From: Pictodentalium vernedei
Lineage: Eukaryota; Mollusca; Scaphopoda; Dentaliida; Dentaliidae
Assembly (NCBI GenBank): GCA_031216915.1
Contig: CM062291.1
Span: 34,724,484-34,788,483, forward strand
Length of the DNA: 64,000 nt
Direction: 5' to 3'
Part shown: positions 33,660 through 44,385 of the stretch, in pieces
Layout: each line of letters begins with the position of its first letter
Position numbering within the stretch: the first letter of the stretch is position 1
The notes under the pieces: generated by a model
The model's input: the letters and a program-made list of their open reading frames with translations, nothing else
Database searches by the model: none
Told to the model about the DNA's origin: nothing
Program-made: the position numbers and the translations under genes

Positions 33660-35611
33660 TGCTCATCTCGAAAAACCTCTACGGAGGAGACAGGACCTGA
33701 CAAAAGATATGTGTGAAGGTACAATGAAGTCGGGTCAATGTGAAACCTCCTCGGGTGACCTTGGAAAAGAAGGTCGCAATGTAGAGGGAGACATGCCGGA
33801 ACCACCGCCAACAGAGAGCAGAGCTGATTGATCCACACCCGCTGAGGAGACCAGGGAGCGATCAGAATGATTCGACAACTGCAGGTTCGTATCTTGGCTA
33901 GAACCCGAGGCAGAATCGAAACTGGCAGGAAGGCATAGCCGTCAAGACCGTTCCAATCGAGTGACAGAGCGTCCATGGCGAAAGCCCGAGGATCTGAACA
34001 CAGGGACACGAAAGTGTCCACCTGATAGTTCCAACGAGACTGATGTGTGAATGACCCCAGAGGTCGCAAAGTGACTGGAACACCGCCCTGTGGACTTGGT
34101 GGAAATGACTCTGCCAAGTCGGGACAGGGAGTCGGCTAGGACGTTCAGACGACCAGGAATGTGACGAACCACCACCACTCTGGTGTTGACATCCTGAGCG
34201 AGCAGAAGAAGATCCCGAGCCAATTCGTACATGGGAACCGAGTGCGTGCTGCCCTGGTTCCAAATGTAAGCAACCACTGTCGAATTGTCAGACAATAGAA
34301 GGACCTGGCGATTCGAAAGGTGGGGATCCACTGCCGGAAACTCAGAAGAGCAAGAAGCTCCTTCTGGTTGATGTGAAGAGCTGCTTGATCCTGGTCCCAT
34401 GCCCCGTGAAGGGAAAGATCCAGAGGATCCAACGTCACACCCCATCTGAGATTGCTGGCGTCTGCCGTCAGAACATGATCGGACGTGGGTAAGTCCAATG
34501 GAACTCCCTGCATAATCCACTGAACATCCATCCAGGGGAGAAGGTGACGATGAAGAGACTCCGGTAACTGAAGCACCAGATCCAGAGGATCGACATTCGG
34601 CCTCCAACGACTGAGCAGAAAGTGCTGGAGAAGAGTAACATGCAGCCGACCTAAAGGAATGAGATCCGTCACCGAACCGCAGAGACCGAGCAGCCGGAGA
34701 AGACTCCGAGCTGTCGTGGATGTGGACTGGGACAGAGTCAGGGCAAAAGCTGAGAGAATCACAGCCCTTGCCCAGGGAACCGCCACTGTATTCAGCTGAG
34801 TACGGAAGTCCATCCCCAGATGACGACTGAGAAGGGACCAGGTCCGACTTCTCCTCATTGACTCTGAAACCTAGTGACGTGAGCAGGCTGAACAGTGTGT
34901 CGACATCTGACTCCAGAAAGGCAGCATTGGAATGACTCTGGAGGATATCGTCTAGATATGCTGAAGTAGTCACCCTGGACTGTGTGCGATGTAAGGCTAA
35001 CACATGCGACATTAGTCGGGTGAAGGCCCAAGGAGCCAGGATGAGGTCGAAGGGCATGGCCTTGAACTGGTAAACTCGCCCCAGAAAAGCGAACCTGAGA
35101 TACTTTTGCGATGTCCGATGAATCAGAACGCGAAAGTAAGCGTCCCACAGGTCAATCCTGGAAGTGAAAACTCCCTGGTGAATGGAGTGAAGAACCAACC
35201 TGAAAGTCTCCATGCTGAACTTAGGAGCAATGATAGACTGGTTCAGGATACTCAGATCGATAACCAGTCGGAGTCGGCCATCCTTCTTCGGCACCAAGAA
35301 TAGGCGGGAATAAAATCCCACTAAATGAATGTTCTTGACAACCTCGACAGGAGATTGTCTATCTCCGTGATCAAAAGTTCCCAATGTGTAACATCTAAAG
35401 GAACTTGTGTTGGAAGAGGCAGTCTCGACAGTGTTGGATGCCTCCGGAAGGATATCCGCAGCCCGGACTGAACAACATCTAACAACCAAGGATCGGATGT
35501 GATAGTGGCCCAATGGTCTGTGAATTCTGATATCCTTCCTCCAAACTGGGATGAATCAAGGTGAGGACCTTCATTTCGAGCCTCGGCGAGGGCCGCGAGA
35601 GGAGAAACCAC
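33617..35611 (-). pseudogene. reverse transcriptase-RNase H polyprotein of DIRS copy C
   Basis: The N-terminal lead (about 35330-35611) reads FGGRISEFTDHW then ITSDPWLLDVVQSGLRISF, typical of DIRS. Reverse transcriptase motifs: SRLFLVPKKDGRLRLVIDLS, SRIDLWDAYFRVLIH (about 35120-35163), YQFKAMPFDLILAP, and the catalytic YLDDIL at 34942-34959. RNase H reads LTADASNLRWGVTL and INQKELLALL, then LLLSDNSTVVAYIWNQGS and HIPGRLNVLADSLSRLG. A C-terminal linker (33617-34117) leads to the recombinase. The reading shifts frame near 34860, 34300 and 34100, so no intact protein is made. All Asp of the reverse transcriptase active site are present. Confidence 0.88.
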
Positions 35612-37690
35612 CTCCTCTACTATGTGAAGAATCCTGAGTCCTCCCTCTAGCCTGCCAACGCTTACCCTTACCCCGTGAGTAAGTAGAAGCAGCAGCAGGA
35701 GGATCAGCCCTTGGCTTCACAGAGGAAGCAGAAGGGTGCTTGTTAGGCTTTGGACGGCCTCTGCCTCCAACAGAAGGCTGATCAAGCTGACGAAGCAGCA
35801 GCTGATCTATGGAATGACGGAGGATGTCATCCCGGACCGTCGTCACGGTACCATGGAATAGTTGCGGACCCGGCAAAGAAGCAGATTGAAGAGCATCGCA
35901 CTGCCCCTGAGGAAGGAAACGGTGTGTGTCCAACACAGCATCCTTGCAAACTAATTCCAAGTCAGCCATGTTACAGGCATGCGTGTGCATGAGCACCTTG
36001 GAAAGCACACGCAAAGGAGCCTTATGTAGTCAAACTTACCTGGAGGCAGATAAGCAGATAAAGCAGAGACGACGTGAGAGAAAGCATGCCCAGCATCTCT
36101 CGCGATAAGCCCAATAGGGACTCCAGAGTTGCCGTAGGAATAACAGTCAACTTGGGCTTGGAAAGCCCAAGAGAGGTGAAGTCCTGATCCAAGACCGTCA
36201 AAGTCTGGAAGACTGATGGATTGGCGGAATCGTAGGAACGATAACATACTGGAGGCAAAAAAGTGTCAAACCTGGTGAAGAACGAAGACTTCATAGCCTT
36301 GGAATTCAGCTTAGAGTTCAAAGCTGTAAACACTTCAACCACCTGTACTGATAGGCACGGTCGAAGGCACCCAGAAGTGGGTTGCTCCACAGGCTGTAGG
36401 CACGCGACTGATGATCACGGCCTGGCTGATACTGTCAGCTGGTTTGACAGTTTAAGATCTGGAAGGAACCCAAACACAAAGTCAAGAGCTGCACCCAAGT
36501 CAAAAGACTGTTGGCTCTCGACATCAGGTATGTCTGACTCATCCTCTGAGTTGGAAGATACATAGCCCATCATGGGCCAACCAGCCGATGTCTCCTGTGG
36601 TGTAGGCACACCTGAGGGATCAGAAAGCGGCCTGCTTCCAATCCCGGGAGGTGGCGCCACAGGGGGCACCTGAAAACCACAAGTAGCCTCGCTGAAAGCG
36701 ACGGGAAGGCTCTTGGAAAGAAGTGAGCAAGGAGAGGGCCTCCCTAAGCTCACAGCCCATGCCGGCCGGTTTGACGTGGGAATGAACTGGCAAAGTGGCT
36801 TCACTCCTGACCCTTTCAACCAGCGAAGGGTCACGATCCTCAAATACACCCAACGCGAGGCGATGGGTGGCAGCCAAAACATCTGAAGGCAGATGCGTAT
36901 AGGGATATAACATACCCCGAGGATCTACAAAGGGACTCGGGAGAGTCGCCGCGGACCTCTGAGGGACAGAAGGTCCAGGCTGCACAAAAGCCGTTGGTCC
37001 CTCAAAACTGGCCATGGGACCAGAGTGCTTGGACGGAAATGCCACGGAGTTCATGGTAGCCCCACCATGAACATCCGAATCCAATGAGAAAACTGCGGTG
37101 CTTGACGGCAGAGAGATCACAGCAGAGGGTTCGCCCGGCAGCCCCTTCCGACTTCACCGAGTTGAAGTCAGTGAAGGCTGAAGCCGATACCCCACGTCCA
37201 CACTACCAGACATCTCTGCAGACCCCTGCAGGGATAAAACTGGTGTGCTCAACGGCTGAGAGGCCACAGGCCGATACCCCACATCCAAACTACCAGAGAT
37301 ACATCTCTGCAGACCCCTGCAGGGATAAGCTGAGGCCGGCTGAAACGGTGACTGATGACGTTGCAGACGAAACAGCAGTAGCAGCAGATGCAACGGGAGC
37401 TGTTGAAACTGGTGGAAAAGGGGAAAGAGCAACCAAGCTCCAAAAGAGGAATCACAACCCTAGTGACAGCCTCAGATGTCGACTGGAGAGGGACCATAGT
37501 CCCGAAACCAGGCATCTCTTCACCAGACAACTCAACAGCTCCCGCAGTATCCGCCAAAGAAAATACTGCATATCCCCCATGGAGGGGGTATAACTCTCAC
37601 CAGACGTGGTCGTGTCGGGAGGCCCCGAACGACAGCGTTCCCCCTCCCCAGGTGTGGGAGGAACAGCCACACAACGCACCACAAGCTTGA
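35571..37690 (-). pseudogene. gag region of DIRS copy C
   Basis: Read on the minus strand from about 37.7 kb. A Pro/Ser-rich start is followed by VPPVAPPPGIGSRPLSDPSG and an acidic stretch (SSNSEDESDIPDVESQ). The middle has FTRFDTFLPPVCYRSYDSAN and ACNMADLELVCKDAVLD, and the end is an Arg/Gly-rich tail (RGKGKRWQARGRTQD, RGGGFSSRGPRRGS) overlapping the polyprotein start. The pieces lie in several frames. This layout (acidic middle, RG-rich nucleic-acid-binding tail, no zinc knuckle) is usual for DIRS gag; identity is inferred from position and composition. Confidence 0.65.
37185..37335 (-). repeat. ~80-bp tandem duplication in gag leader
   Basis: CCGATACCCCAC(G/A)TCC and ATCTCTGCAGACCCCTGCAG occur twice in the same order. 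Confidence 0.8.
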
Positions 37691-38206
37691 GCAAAAGGCA
37701 TTGCCCTCAAGGAACAGTCCTGGGCATAACAGAGGTGAGAGCAGTAGAAGAAAAAGGTTAACTCAACAGATGTAGAAAGTAGAACACCCCCAACTACAAG
37801 AGAAAGGTGGTAGAAAATAAAGGACCGACGGGAGCACAATTGAACCCCAACGGCCGACAGGGACCCAGAAAACAGAAATTCTGCCTTCAACAGAGAGGAG
37901 AATTCCTGTCCATACAGCTCCCCATTGACACCTAACTCCAATAATAATAATAATATCCAAAAGGATAGCATAAATTTATCAACCAAAGAATCTTATGTCC
38001 GAACCGCACGGTACGCGAAAATCGGAGAATATATAAAATACAATAAAAATGTGGTTGAAAATAATAAAGAGAATATATAAAACACAGTCCTGTTATTATA
38101 CGATCTTGAGATCTATAATTCCAGTCACAAGTAACCATTATCAATGAGTTGAATTATCACTGTTTCTTAAAGCAAATATGGACGTCTCGCCACATGGGTG
38201 GACGAA
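37691..38206 (-). other. 5' non-coding leader of DIRS copy C
   Basis: Between the right ITR and gag. It includes an AATAATAATAATAAT run near 37940. No domain is seen. Confidence 0.45.
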
Positions 38207-38448
38207 AAAAGAATGATTCATTAGTTACGGCCTGCGCACTGGTTGCTGGAAACCGTGGATTTGTACTAAGAGAAGAGTGTCCCCTACTGGGTGTGCGCCG
38301 GTAGCACTCGATCCCGTTTTGGCTTATTTTTTCTTGGTGCGTTTGCACCACTTTTCTTTCCCAAATCGCTTGGGAAAGATCAAAATAGAGAGTATATTTT
38401 CCAAGTTAGGGACTTCCACTGTAGTGCAAGCCTGTAGTAAACAATTGT
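38207..38448 (-). repeat. right ITR of DIRS copy C
   Basis: Complement of 32038-32279. Beyond it the unique end continues AAGGTAGGTTGATAAGAA. Confidence 0.88.
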
Positions 38449-38467
38449 AAGGTAGGTTGATAAGAAA

Positions 38468-38661
38468 TAATGCACAGTTGTTTTTCGAGGCAGTCATTTA
38501 TGTGCACAGAAGGAAAGGTAAAATCAAAAACTAAATGCATTCAGAAATTATATCACAGTGTTGTATATACTTTGATCATTTTGGGGCAACTTCGTTTATT
38601 TCTTTACAATGTCTTATCTTTTGAAATTTGTCTACATTAATGTTTTTAATTATGGATTTAA
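38468..38661. other. DIRS right flank
   Basis: The start ATAATGCACAGTTGTTTTTC resembles ATAATGCAAAGTTTTTTCTC on the left flank at about 31957-31976. No gene. Confidence 0.4.
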
Positions 38662-38870
38662 CCCTTTACCCAACGCAGACGATATCAAAATTTATTGTTT
38701 TAAATATCATTTTTTGAAATTTTTCAAAAAATTTCAACAAAACCATAAGCTCGTTCCAACTTGGGGTCACATGATATGGTTTTGTTGAAATTTTTTGAAA
38801 AATAATATTTTTTCAACTGCTGAATTTGCATATTACGCGGGCGGATGCGGCCGATTCGTTGGGTAAAGGG
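38662..38870 (+). mobile_element. TTAA MITE, family P1
   Basis: TTAA at 38658-38661 and 38871-38874. The left arm of the centre is deleted (CAAAACCATAAGCTCGTTCC), leaving an asymmetrical copy. Confidence 0.85.
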
Positions 38871-38937
38871 TTAAGTAATTTTGTGTTGCATCTTTGCGTA
38901 TACTATTGTTTTTTTTTAGATGCTCTTTCACATAAAG

Positions 38938-39296
38938 TATTTATTTATTTACTGGTGTTTAAGGTCACATATTTCTGCACAATGGCTAATCATGACCACG
39001 GCAGTTTTACAGGTGGAGGAAGCCAGAGTACCCGGAAAGAACCATCAAGCAATGGCGAGCAACTGTCAGGCTCCCCAACATACTAACTCCACACAAGTAA
39101 GGTTAGAATTTGTTGAAGACAAATGTACCATCGACATGCAATACGCCTTAGTACACCACGCCACTGGGCCCTCACATGAGCAATGGTGGTGAAGTGTCTT
39201 ACCCAAAGACACAACATGGTTGCCGCAGGTGGGATTTGAGCTGAGTACCTCTTGGCTTGCAGTCTGCATCTCCACCTACTGAGCCACCATGGCCTC
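38938..39296 (-). mobile_element. tRNA-derived SINE
   Basis: Read on the minus strand: an A-box-like GGTGGCTCAGTAGGTGGAG (about 39270-39290), a degenerate B-box in ...GGTACTCAGCTC, a central part with CACCATTGCTCATG, and the tail GTGACCTTAAACACCAGTAAATAAATA. Confidence 0.7.
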
Positions 39297-39524
39297 TTTC
39301 ACATGAAGTGAAATGTGAGATAGGGTCCTGTTGTATTGTCACTTGAATCGAATATTGATTCGAATATGCCCCTCAAAATTTTGAATTTAACAAATATTGA
39401 GCATCGAATATGGATGGTCACACATGTTTTCTGTTTGTGTCCAATGCGGCATATTGGGGCAAGGGGTGGCACAAAGATGGGGTGGGGGTGGGGTAAACCT
39501 GAGTGTGATTGGTCAAGTCCCAAC

Positions 39525-39595
39525 TGATAAAATATTCCAACTACATCATCAAGGCATGCCTTCATCGATGATGTAGTTGGAATATTAGTCAGGAT
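39525..39595. repeat. short hairpin
   Basis: ATATTCCAACTACATCATC, loop, GATGATGTAGTTGGAATAT: perfect 19-bp arms around AAGGCATGCCTTCATC. Confidence 0.85.
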
Positions 39596-39965
39596 AATTA
39601 AAAAACACATTGATTTCATTAACCATATTTGAAAAATCCATTTTCATCTCTCTCATTGGTTTACCCCCATTAGTCGGACACCAATTTGTCATACACCCCA
39701 GCTGTCAGACAGTTAATTAGGGATTAGCTGAAGTTAAAATAGATGATTACCTATTGTTATAAATGGAACAACCCAGATATATACAATTTGAATAAAATTT
39801 AGTTTCAACATTTTGTTTGGTACTTTTTTTGTTTTTGCTGACACTTAATCAAAATACCTTTTAAATATTTTCTGAAAAAAAAATCAAAACATAAAAATCA
39901 CACATATATTGTGTAATAACACTGATAACTTCGGGCTTTATGGCGCAAAATTCAAGATTTAGGTC

Positions 39966-40241
39966 TTGTCCGACCTTACAGAGAAGAATCTGAAGTTGGA
40001 CAATCGCCTAAATTCATCGCTACTTCATCGACATTCTAACCTCTTCAGATTCATAAATATAATAAAGAACATTGAAAAGGCAGAGGAAATCAAAATTGCT
40101 GAAATGGACTTTGGTGCTGCTTCACCTCCCGGAAACAGGTTTACAGGGGAATTGACAACAGCCTGGACCGCCTTTAGGAACAACAAGGACAGGGAACAAA
40201 GTCTCCAGTGGAGTTCCTTGATGCAGCTGAAACACTGTTAA
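39966..40241 (+). pseudogene. C-terminal fragment of a MULE-type transposase
   Basis: Open for about 90 residues: LHRHSNLFRFINIIKNIEKA, EEIKIAEMDFGAASPPG, then FTGELTTAWTAFRNNK. The pattern H-x-N-L-F-x-F-I..L/I..E..I.I...DFG recalls the tail of MULE transposases that carry FLYWCH or similar domains; this is my recognition without a search. The catalytic domain is absent, so the element cannot move itself. The frame closes naturally at 40241. Confidence 0.45.
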
Positions 40242-40497
40242 GAATGGGATGATTTGTTTGTAAATTAATATTCCTTTTGTACATTTTTTTTTGTCATTGT
40301 AATATTGTACCTTTGTTCATGATGTGTACCTCACATTTTTCATTTTGTTACATTTTTTTTTATAAAAACATGTTTTTTTGTTTATTTATGTTAGAAATGA
40401 TGAAATATGATTTTATTTATTTACAATAAAATGAGTCTAAATATTTTCTTTATTGTACTTCATATTTTTCATTTTATTGTTTTTTCTGTTTATTTAA

Positions 40498-40742
40498 CCC
40501 TTTACCCAAAGTAACAGCCAAAACCGGCCAGCACTATTCTCAAAAATCGCCAATTAATTTTCATTATTTTTTCATTTTTTGTCTCAAAAACATAGGTTAT
40601 GACCCCTCGTTGGAACGAGCTCTTTGAGCTCGTTCCAACGAGGGGTCATAACCTATGTTTTTGAGACAAAAAATGAAAAAAAATTAGTTATTCAAGAATT
40701 ATTTTAGCAAGTGTCGTCTGCTTTTCAGGTTAGGTAAAGGGT
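40498..40742 (-). mobile_element. TTAA MITE, family P2, inside the MULE-like element
   Basis: TTAA at 40494-40497 and 40743-40746. Arms match (CGTTGG / CCAACG) around ACGAGCTCTTTGAGCTCG. Confidence 0.88.
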
Positions 40743-41384
40743 TAACACAAAAAAATATTTTGTTGGATTTTTCATGTCTAGAAATCTTTTCTTGTTGTAT
40801 TTCATATTTTTTATTTTATTGTCATTTATTTCCTATTTATTTTCTTTGTTTCATAAAAGACGATTTTCTGTTTATTTATTATAAGATATTATTTATTTGT
40901 GCGATTATTCATGTTATTCTCATTTATTTCATAATTTTAATTTATTGTGCCTAGTACTCTTCTTATTGTACTTCATATTTTTTTTATTTTATTGTCATTT
41001 ATATTCTATTTATTTTCTGTTCATTTCTAAAACACACTGGTGAAGAAATAAATCATTAAAAGCTAATTAATTGTTTCTTTTCTGTCTGACTTATTGGAAT
41101 ATCCCACTTTATTCTGAAGGTGATACGTAAGGAATTAGCAATTCAAACAACCCAATAATCTGTGATTATAAACTGTCTGACAACTGGGGTGTCTGACTAA
41201 TGGGGGGATACCCTCTCATTTTGACTTGAATTTGATTAGAATACGATTGAATTGAATTGTTGTTTGAATATCAAATATTCGTGTGAGTCAATTTTTTTTT
41301 CAAATTCACGGCTTATTGTTCCTTTAATTATAAACTATGCACTCCTTACATCACTTATCTGGCATTCTTCATAACACCTCTCTC

Positions 41385-42279
41385 CTACTAATTACCGACC
41401 AAACCCACCCAAAACCGTCCAAAACCGACCAAAACCAACCAAAAGTGCTAATTACCGACCAAAATACCGACCGAAATACCGACCAAAATCTCAAAGGTTT
41501 TTAAGCAGTTATTTGTGGTGGTGGACACAGGTGCTCGGCACAAGCTGAGAACTGTAAAAAATTATATCTAGTAAGGATTTTTTGGATTGTTTGTTCTCAC
41601 CTCCCTCAGTAGATATAAAATACGAGCTGGTATTTTATATCTATTAACCCTTTACCCAACGAATCGCCCGCATCCGCCCGAGTAATATGTAAATTCAGCA
41701 GTTGAAAAAATATTATTTTTCGAAAAATTTCAACAGAACCATATCATGTGAACCCTCTTTGGAACGAGCTCATTCCAAAAGAGGAGTCACATGATATGGT
41801 TTTGTTGAAATTTTTTGAAAAAATTTAAAAAATGATATTTAAAATAATAAATTTGAATAGTCTGCGTTGGGTAAGGGTTAAGGAGGTGGAGACAATGGAT
41901 CCAAAAAATCCTTATTAAATGTAAGTTTTTAGAATTCGCAGTTTGGCCGAAAACCTGTGGTGCAGAGAAGTCCAGCCATTACGGAATCAGCCACGGAGAA
42001 CTCTGCCAAAACAATTTATGAGAAGTCGGAGAACAGGAGAACTTGGCCCCAAGACGCAGTCGACCCCTCCCGATAGCGATTTAGGAGAGAAGTCTAGCCC
42101 CAAAACTACAGGTGTACAATGATATTGCGGCACATTATTATTTTTTTGGTCGGTACTCATTTAATTTTTTTGGTCGGTACTCATTGGGTTTTGGTCGGTA
42201 TTTTGGTCGGTAATTAGCCCTTTTGGTCGGTTTTGGTCTGTTTTGGACGGTTTTGGTCGGTAATTAGTAGGACCGTTTT
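41385..42279. mobile_element. foldback element with CCGACCAAAA arms
   Basis: Left arm CTACTAATTACCGACCAAA and further CCGACCAAAA repeats (41385-41490); right arm is their complement (about 42130-42270). The sequence TCATAACACCTCTCTC flanks both sides (41369-41384 and 42280-42295), a 16-bp direct repeat. A second inverted repeat lies inside (AAGGATTTTTTGGAT.. and ..ATCCAAAAAATCCTT), with its centre hit by a P1 MITE. No ORF. Confidence 0.7.
41648..41877 (-). mobile_element. TTAA MITE, family P1, in the centre of a palindrome
   Basis: TTAA at 41644-41647 and 41878-41881. The centre is shortened to ACGAGCTCATTCC but the arms still match (CTTTGG / CCAAAAG). It sits next to the hairpin AGATATAAAATACGAGCTGG and its complement. 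Confidence 0.85.
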
Positions 42280-42295
42280 TCATAACACCTCTCTC

Positions 42296-42697
42296 AAGTC
42301 CAGTGTGCAAAGGCCTTTATGTAGCAGTGGCCACAAGATAAAATTTATAAAAATATATTATTATTCATTAAAAAAATCACAAATATGCAATTAGGAAAAC
42401 AGACTTGGCCCAATAATTATTTCTTTAAAAACATATGTTAACATCTCTCGTAAATATGGCAATCATAAAAGTTTTTTTAAGTTCTGACTTGCTGACACAG
42501 AAATTATCATGTTCAGAAAGTCAGAGTATTTGAAAGCAAGTAAAAATCCAGAATTGTTTCATATATTATAGTGTCATAAGAAAATACTATTTATTTATGT
42601 ATTTATTGGGGTTTAATAACACTTTCAACAGCCTTGTGTTGGAGAGCAAAGACGAAAATATCATGTGTAAAACATACCACCAATAATACAGCAAATT
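42296..42697. other. intergenic DNA
   Basis: AT-rich. A weak SINE-tail-like TTATTTATGTATTTATTGGGG lies near 42590-42610. No gene seen. Confidence 0.3.
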
Positions 42698-43183
42698 ATT
42701 TATTTATTTATTGGTGTTTAACTGGTTGAGTTTTGGAAGCCCATAATTGGGCTTTACTCTGAAGTGCAGGTTGACCAACTCCAATGCTTTAATTCTGTGG
42801 TTGTCCTTCAATGTATCTTTCAAGCTAAGGTATTTAGTCTGAAAGGATTTGCCTTGTTATAATTTATGGTAGAGTGGCTACTGGCACTCTACCATAAATT
42901 GTAACAAGGCAAGTACATGTGAACAATTTTTGAGGACTAAAAATAATTCAGCACTTTACCAGTTAAGGTCACATTTTTTTGCACAATGGCTTATCATGAC
43001 TACAACATGAGTATCAACTGAAGACCAGGGGTGGGTGTTAATAAACCATGTTGCCCATTTTAGAGAGGGTTTGCACCTCCCAAGCACTGGTGACTGGGTC
43101 CTATTTTACCAGTAAAACAGAGCCTGTTTACCGCAGTGAACAGGCACTGCTTCACTTCCAGAGGTTCCCATGGGGAATACAGC
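42698..43183 (-). mobile_element. SINE-like repeat (family S2), interrupted by a MITE
   Basis: TTATTTATTGGTGTTTAA, then after the MITE GGTCACATTTTTTTGCACAATGGC, CATGTTGCCCATTTTAGAG, TTGGTGACTGGGTCC and CACTGCTTCACTTCC. Copies of the same body lie at 47095, 52155, 59755 and 62468. It shares its 3' tail with the tRNA-derived SINEs but has a different head. Confidence 0.65.
42722..42962 (+). mobile_element. TTAA MITE, family P5
   Basis: Inserted at TTAA in the SINE-like repeat (42718-42721 and 42963-42966). Ends CTGGTTGAGTTTTGG and GCACTTTACCAG. Central hairpin ACAATTTATGGTAGAGTG-type arms around GCTACTGG. Confidence 0.8.
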
Positions 43184-43300
43184 AAATAAAATCCACCCAA
43201 TTCTGTTGCTGTATTAAAAACAAATATTTGATAATTCTAACATTACATTACGTGAAATTCAATCAATACCGATGCTGTACTGAAGTCTAAAATGTCTTAA

Positions 43301-43527
43301 CCCTTTACCCAATGCAGACGATTTCAAAATTTATAATTTTAAATATCATTTTCAAAAAAGTTCAACAAAACCATATCATGTGACCCCTCTTCGAAACGCG
43401 AAGAGCTCGTTCCAAAGAGGGGTCACATGATATGATTTTGTTGAAATTTTTCAAAAAATAATATTTTTTTCAGCTGCTGAATTTGAATATTATGCGGGTG
43501 GATGCAGGCAATTCGTTGGGTAAAGGG
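43301..43527 (+). mobile_element. TTAA MITE, family P1
   Basis: TTAA on both sides (43297-43300, 43528-43531). The left central arm is rearranged (CTTCGAAACGCGAAGAGCTCG). Confidence 0.85.
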
Positions 43528-43802
43528 TTAACAAACAGACATTGAAATTCAACATCACTGGAATGGAATTCAAGACTAGAATGTCATAACATAAACGATA
43601 GAGTAAGTAAAATTCCATTACTACCCACTCCTAATAAAATCTTAACAATAACCATAAATCAGGTGAAATTCTATTAGTAATGTTCCCAGAATTCAAATAT
43701 AAAAACTCACAACACACTTCATACAACAAGAACCATTTTACACATTTTGTTTCTTGTATTGGTCAGCTTTCATTGTTCTACATGTTTTGTTCCTTATATT
43801 GG

Positions 43803-43929
43803 TTAGCTTTCCTTATTCTGAAACATTGTTATCATGTTTTCATAGACAAGGAAAGTGATACAACATGCTGGGGTCACCCTTAGTAAGCTTGGCACCAATC
43901 CTTTGTAGAAACCATACATTCCTTCAAAG
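43803..43929 (-). CDS. SLC25A32: last exon of a mitochondrial carrier, SLC25A32-type
   Basis: The minus-strand acceptor TTTTTTATTTGCAG precedes an open segment ending at TAA (43803-43805). It reads [20 protein letters not shown] then [25 protein letters not shown] and RVTPA-x-CITF-x-x-YE match the third carrier repeat and last transmembrane helix of the mitochondrial folate/FAD carrier of the inner membrane. Closely related pyrimidine-nucleotide carriers are the alternative. Upstream exons should lie at higher coordinates on the minus strand but I found none in this window, so the last intron is over 20 kb or this is a stray exon. Confidence 0.75.
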
Positions 43930-44009
43930 CTGCAAATAAAAAATAAAATTCTTATGATAAACATGGTTAAAAAAACTGAAACACTGGATGGGGCCATAAT
44001 AAGATGGAA

Positions 44010-44385
44010 TTTATTTATTTATTGATGTTTAAGGAATAAGGTCACATACTTATGCACAATGGCTAATTGTGACCATGACAGTTTTATGGGTGGAGTAAGC
44101 TGGAGTACCCAGAGAGAACCACCGAGGATTGACGAGCAACTGTCAGCTCCTCAACATTCTAACTCTGTTTAAGCTCCGCTCAAGCAGGGTTACAGCAGTT
44201 GAAGACATGTGCACCATCGACATGCAGTACGCATTAGTACACGGCGTCATCATGCCCCCATGTAAGCAACTGGGATAAAGTGCCTTGACAAAGGATACAA
44301 TGCGGGCTGTCCCGGACGGGTATTGAACTCGGACCTCTAGCACAGAAGTTCAACAATCTACCACTGAGCCACCACGCACCCTCAC
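44010..44385 (-). mobile_element. tRNA-derived SINE, full length
   Basis: Minus strand: an A-box-like GTGGCTCAGTGGTAGA (44357-44372) and a B-box-like GAGGTCCGAGTTCAATAC (44320-44337) form a tRNA-like head. A unique middle and the tail GTGACCTTATTCCTTAAACA..AATAAATAAATA follow. Confidence 0.8.

Larger units (their letters stand above)
31994..38467 (-). mobile_element. DIRS-like retrotransposon copy C
   Basis: About 6.5 kb on the minus strand: gag, reverse transcriptase, RNase H, tyrosine recombinase, bounded by ~242-bp inverted terminal repeats (32038-32279 and 38207-38448). An internal complementary region at 32356-32455 contains both outermost ends head to head. It is clearly a different DIRS lineage from copies A and B. 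Several frameshifts show it is inactive, but decay is modest. Confidence 0.9.
39658..41212 (+). mobile_element. MULE-like DNA transposon
   Basis: Inverted ends GGTTTACCCCCATTAGTCGG and the complement of GGTATCCCCCCATTAGTCAG extend inward to CAG(C/T)TGTCAGACAGTT. They are flanked on both sides by CTCTCATT (39650-39657 and 41213-41220), an 8-bp target duplication. It contains a transposase-tail-like ORF and a later P2 MITE. Confidence 0.75.

Noticed and set aside
37084-37593. 169-residue plus-strand ORF
   Set aside because: It is antisense to the DIRS gag region and covers its internal tandem duplication.
31994-38467. LTR retrotransposon or endogenous retrovirus
   Set aside because: The ends are inverted, not direct, there is an internal complementary region, and the integrase is a tyrosine recombinase, so DIRS fits and LTR elements do not.
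44320-44372. tRNA gene on the minus strand
   Set aside because: A- and B-box-like sequences are present, but they form the head of a dispersed repeat that recurs at 38938, 44386 and 45139, so these are SINEs.
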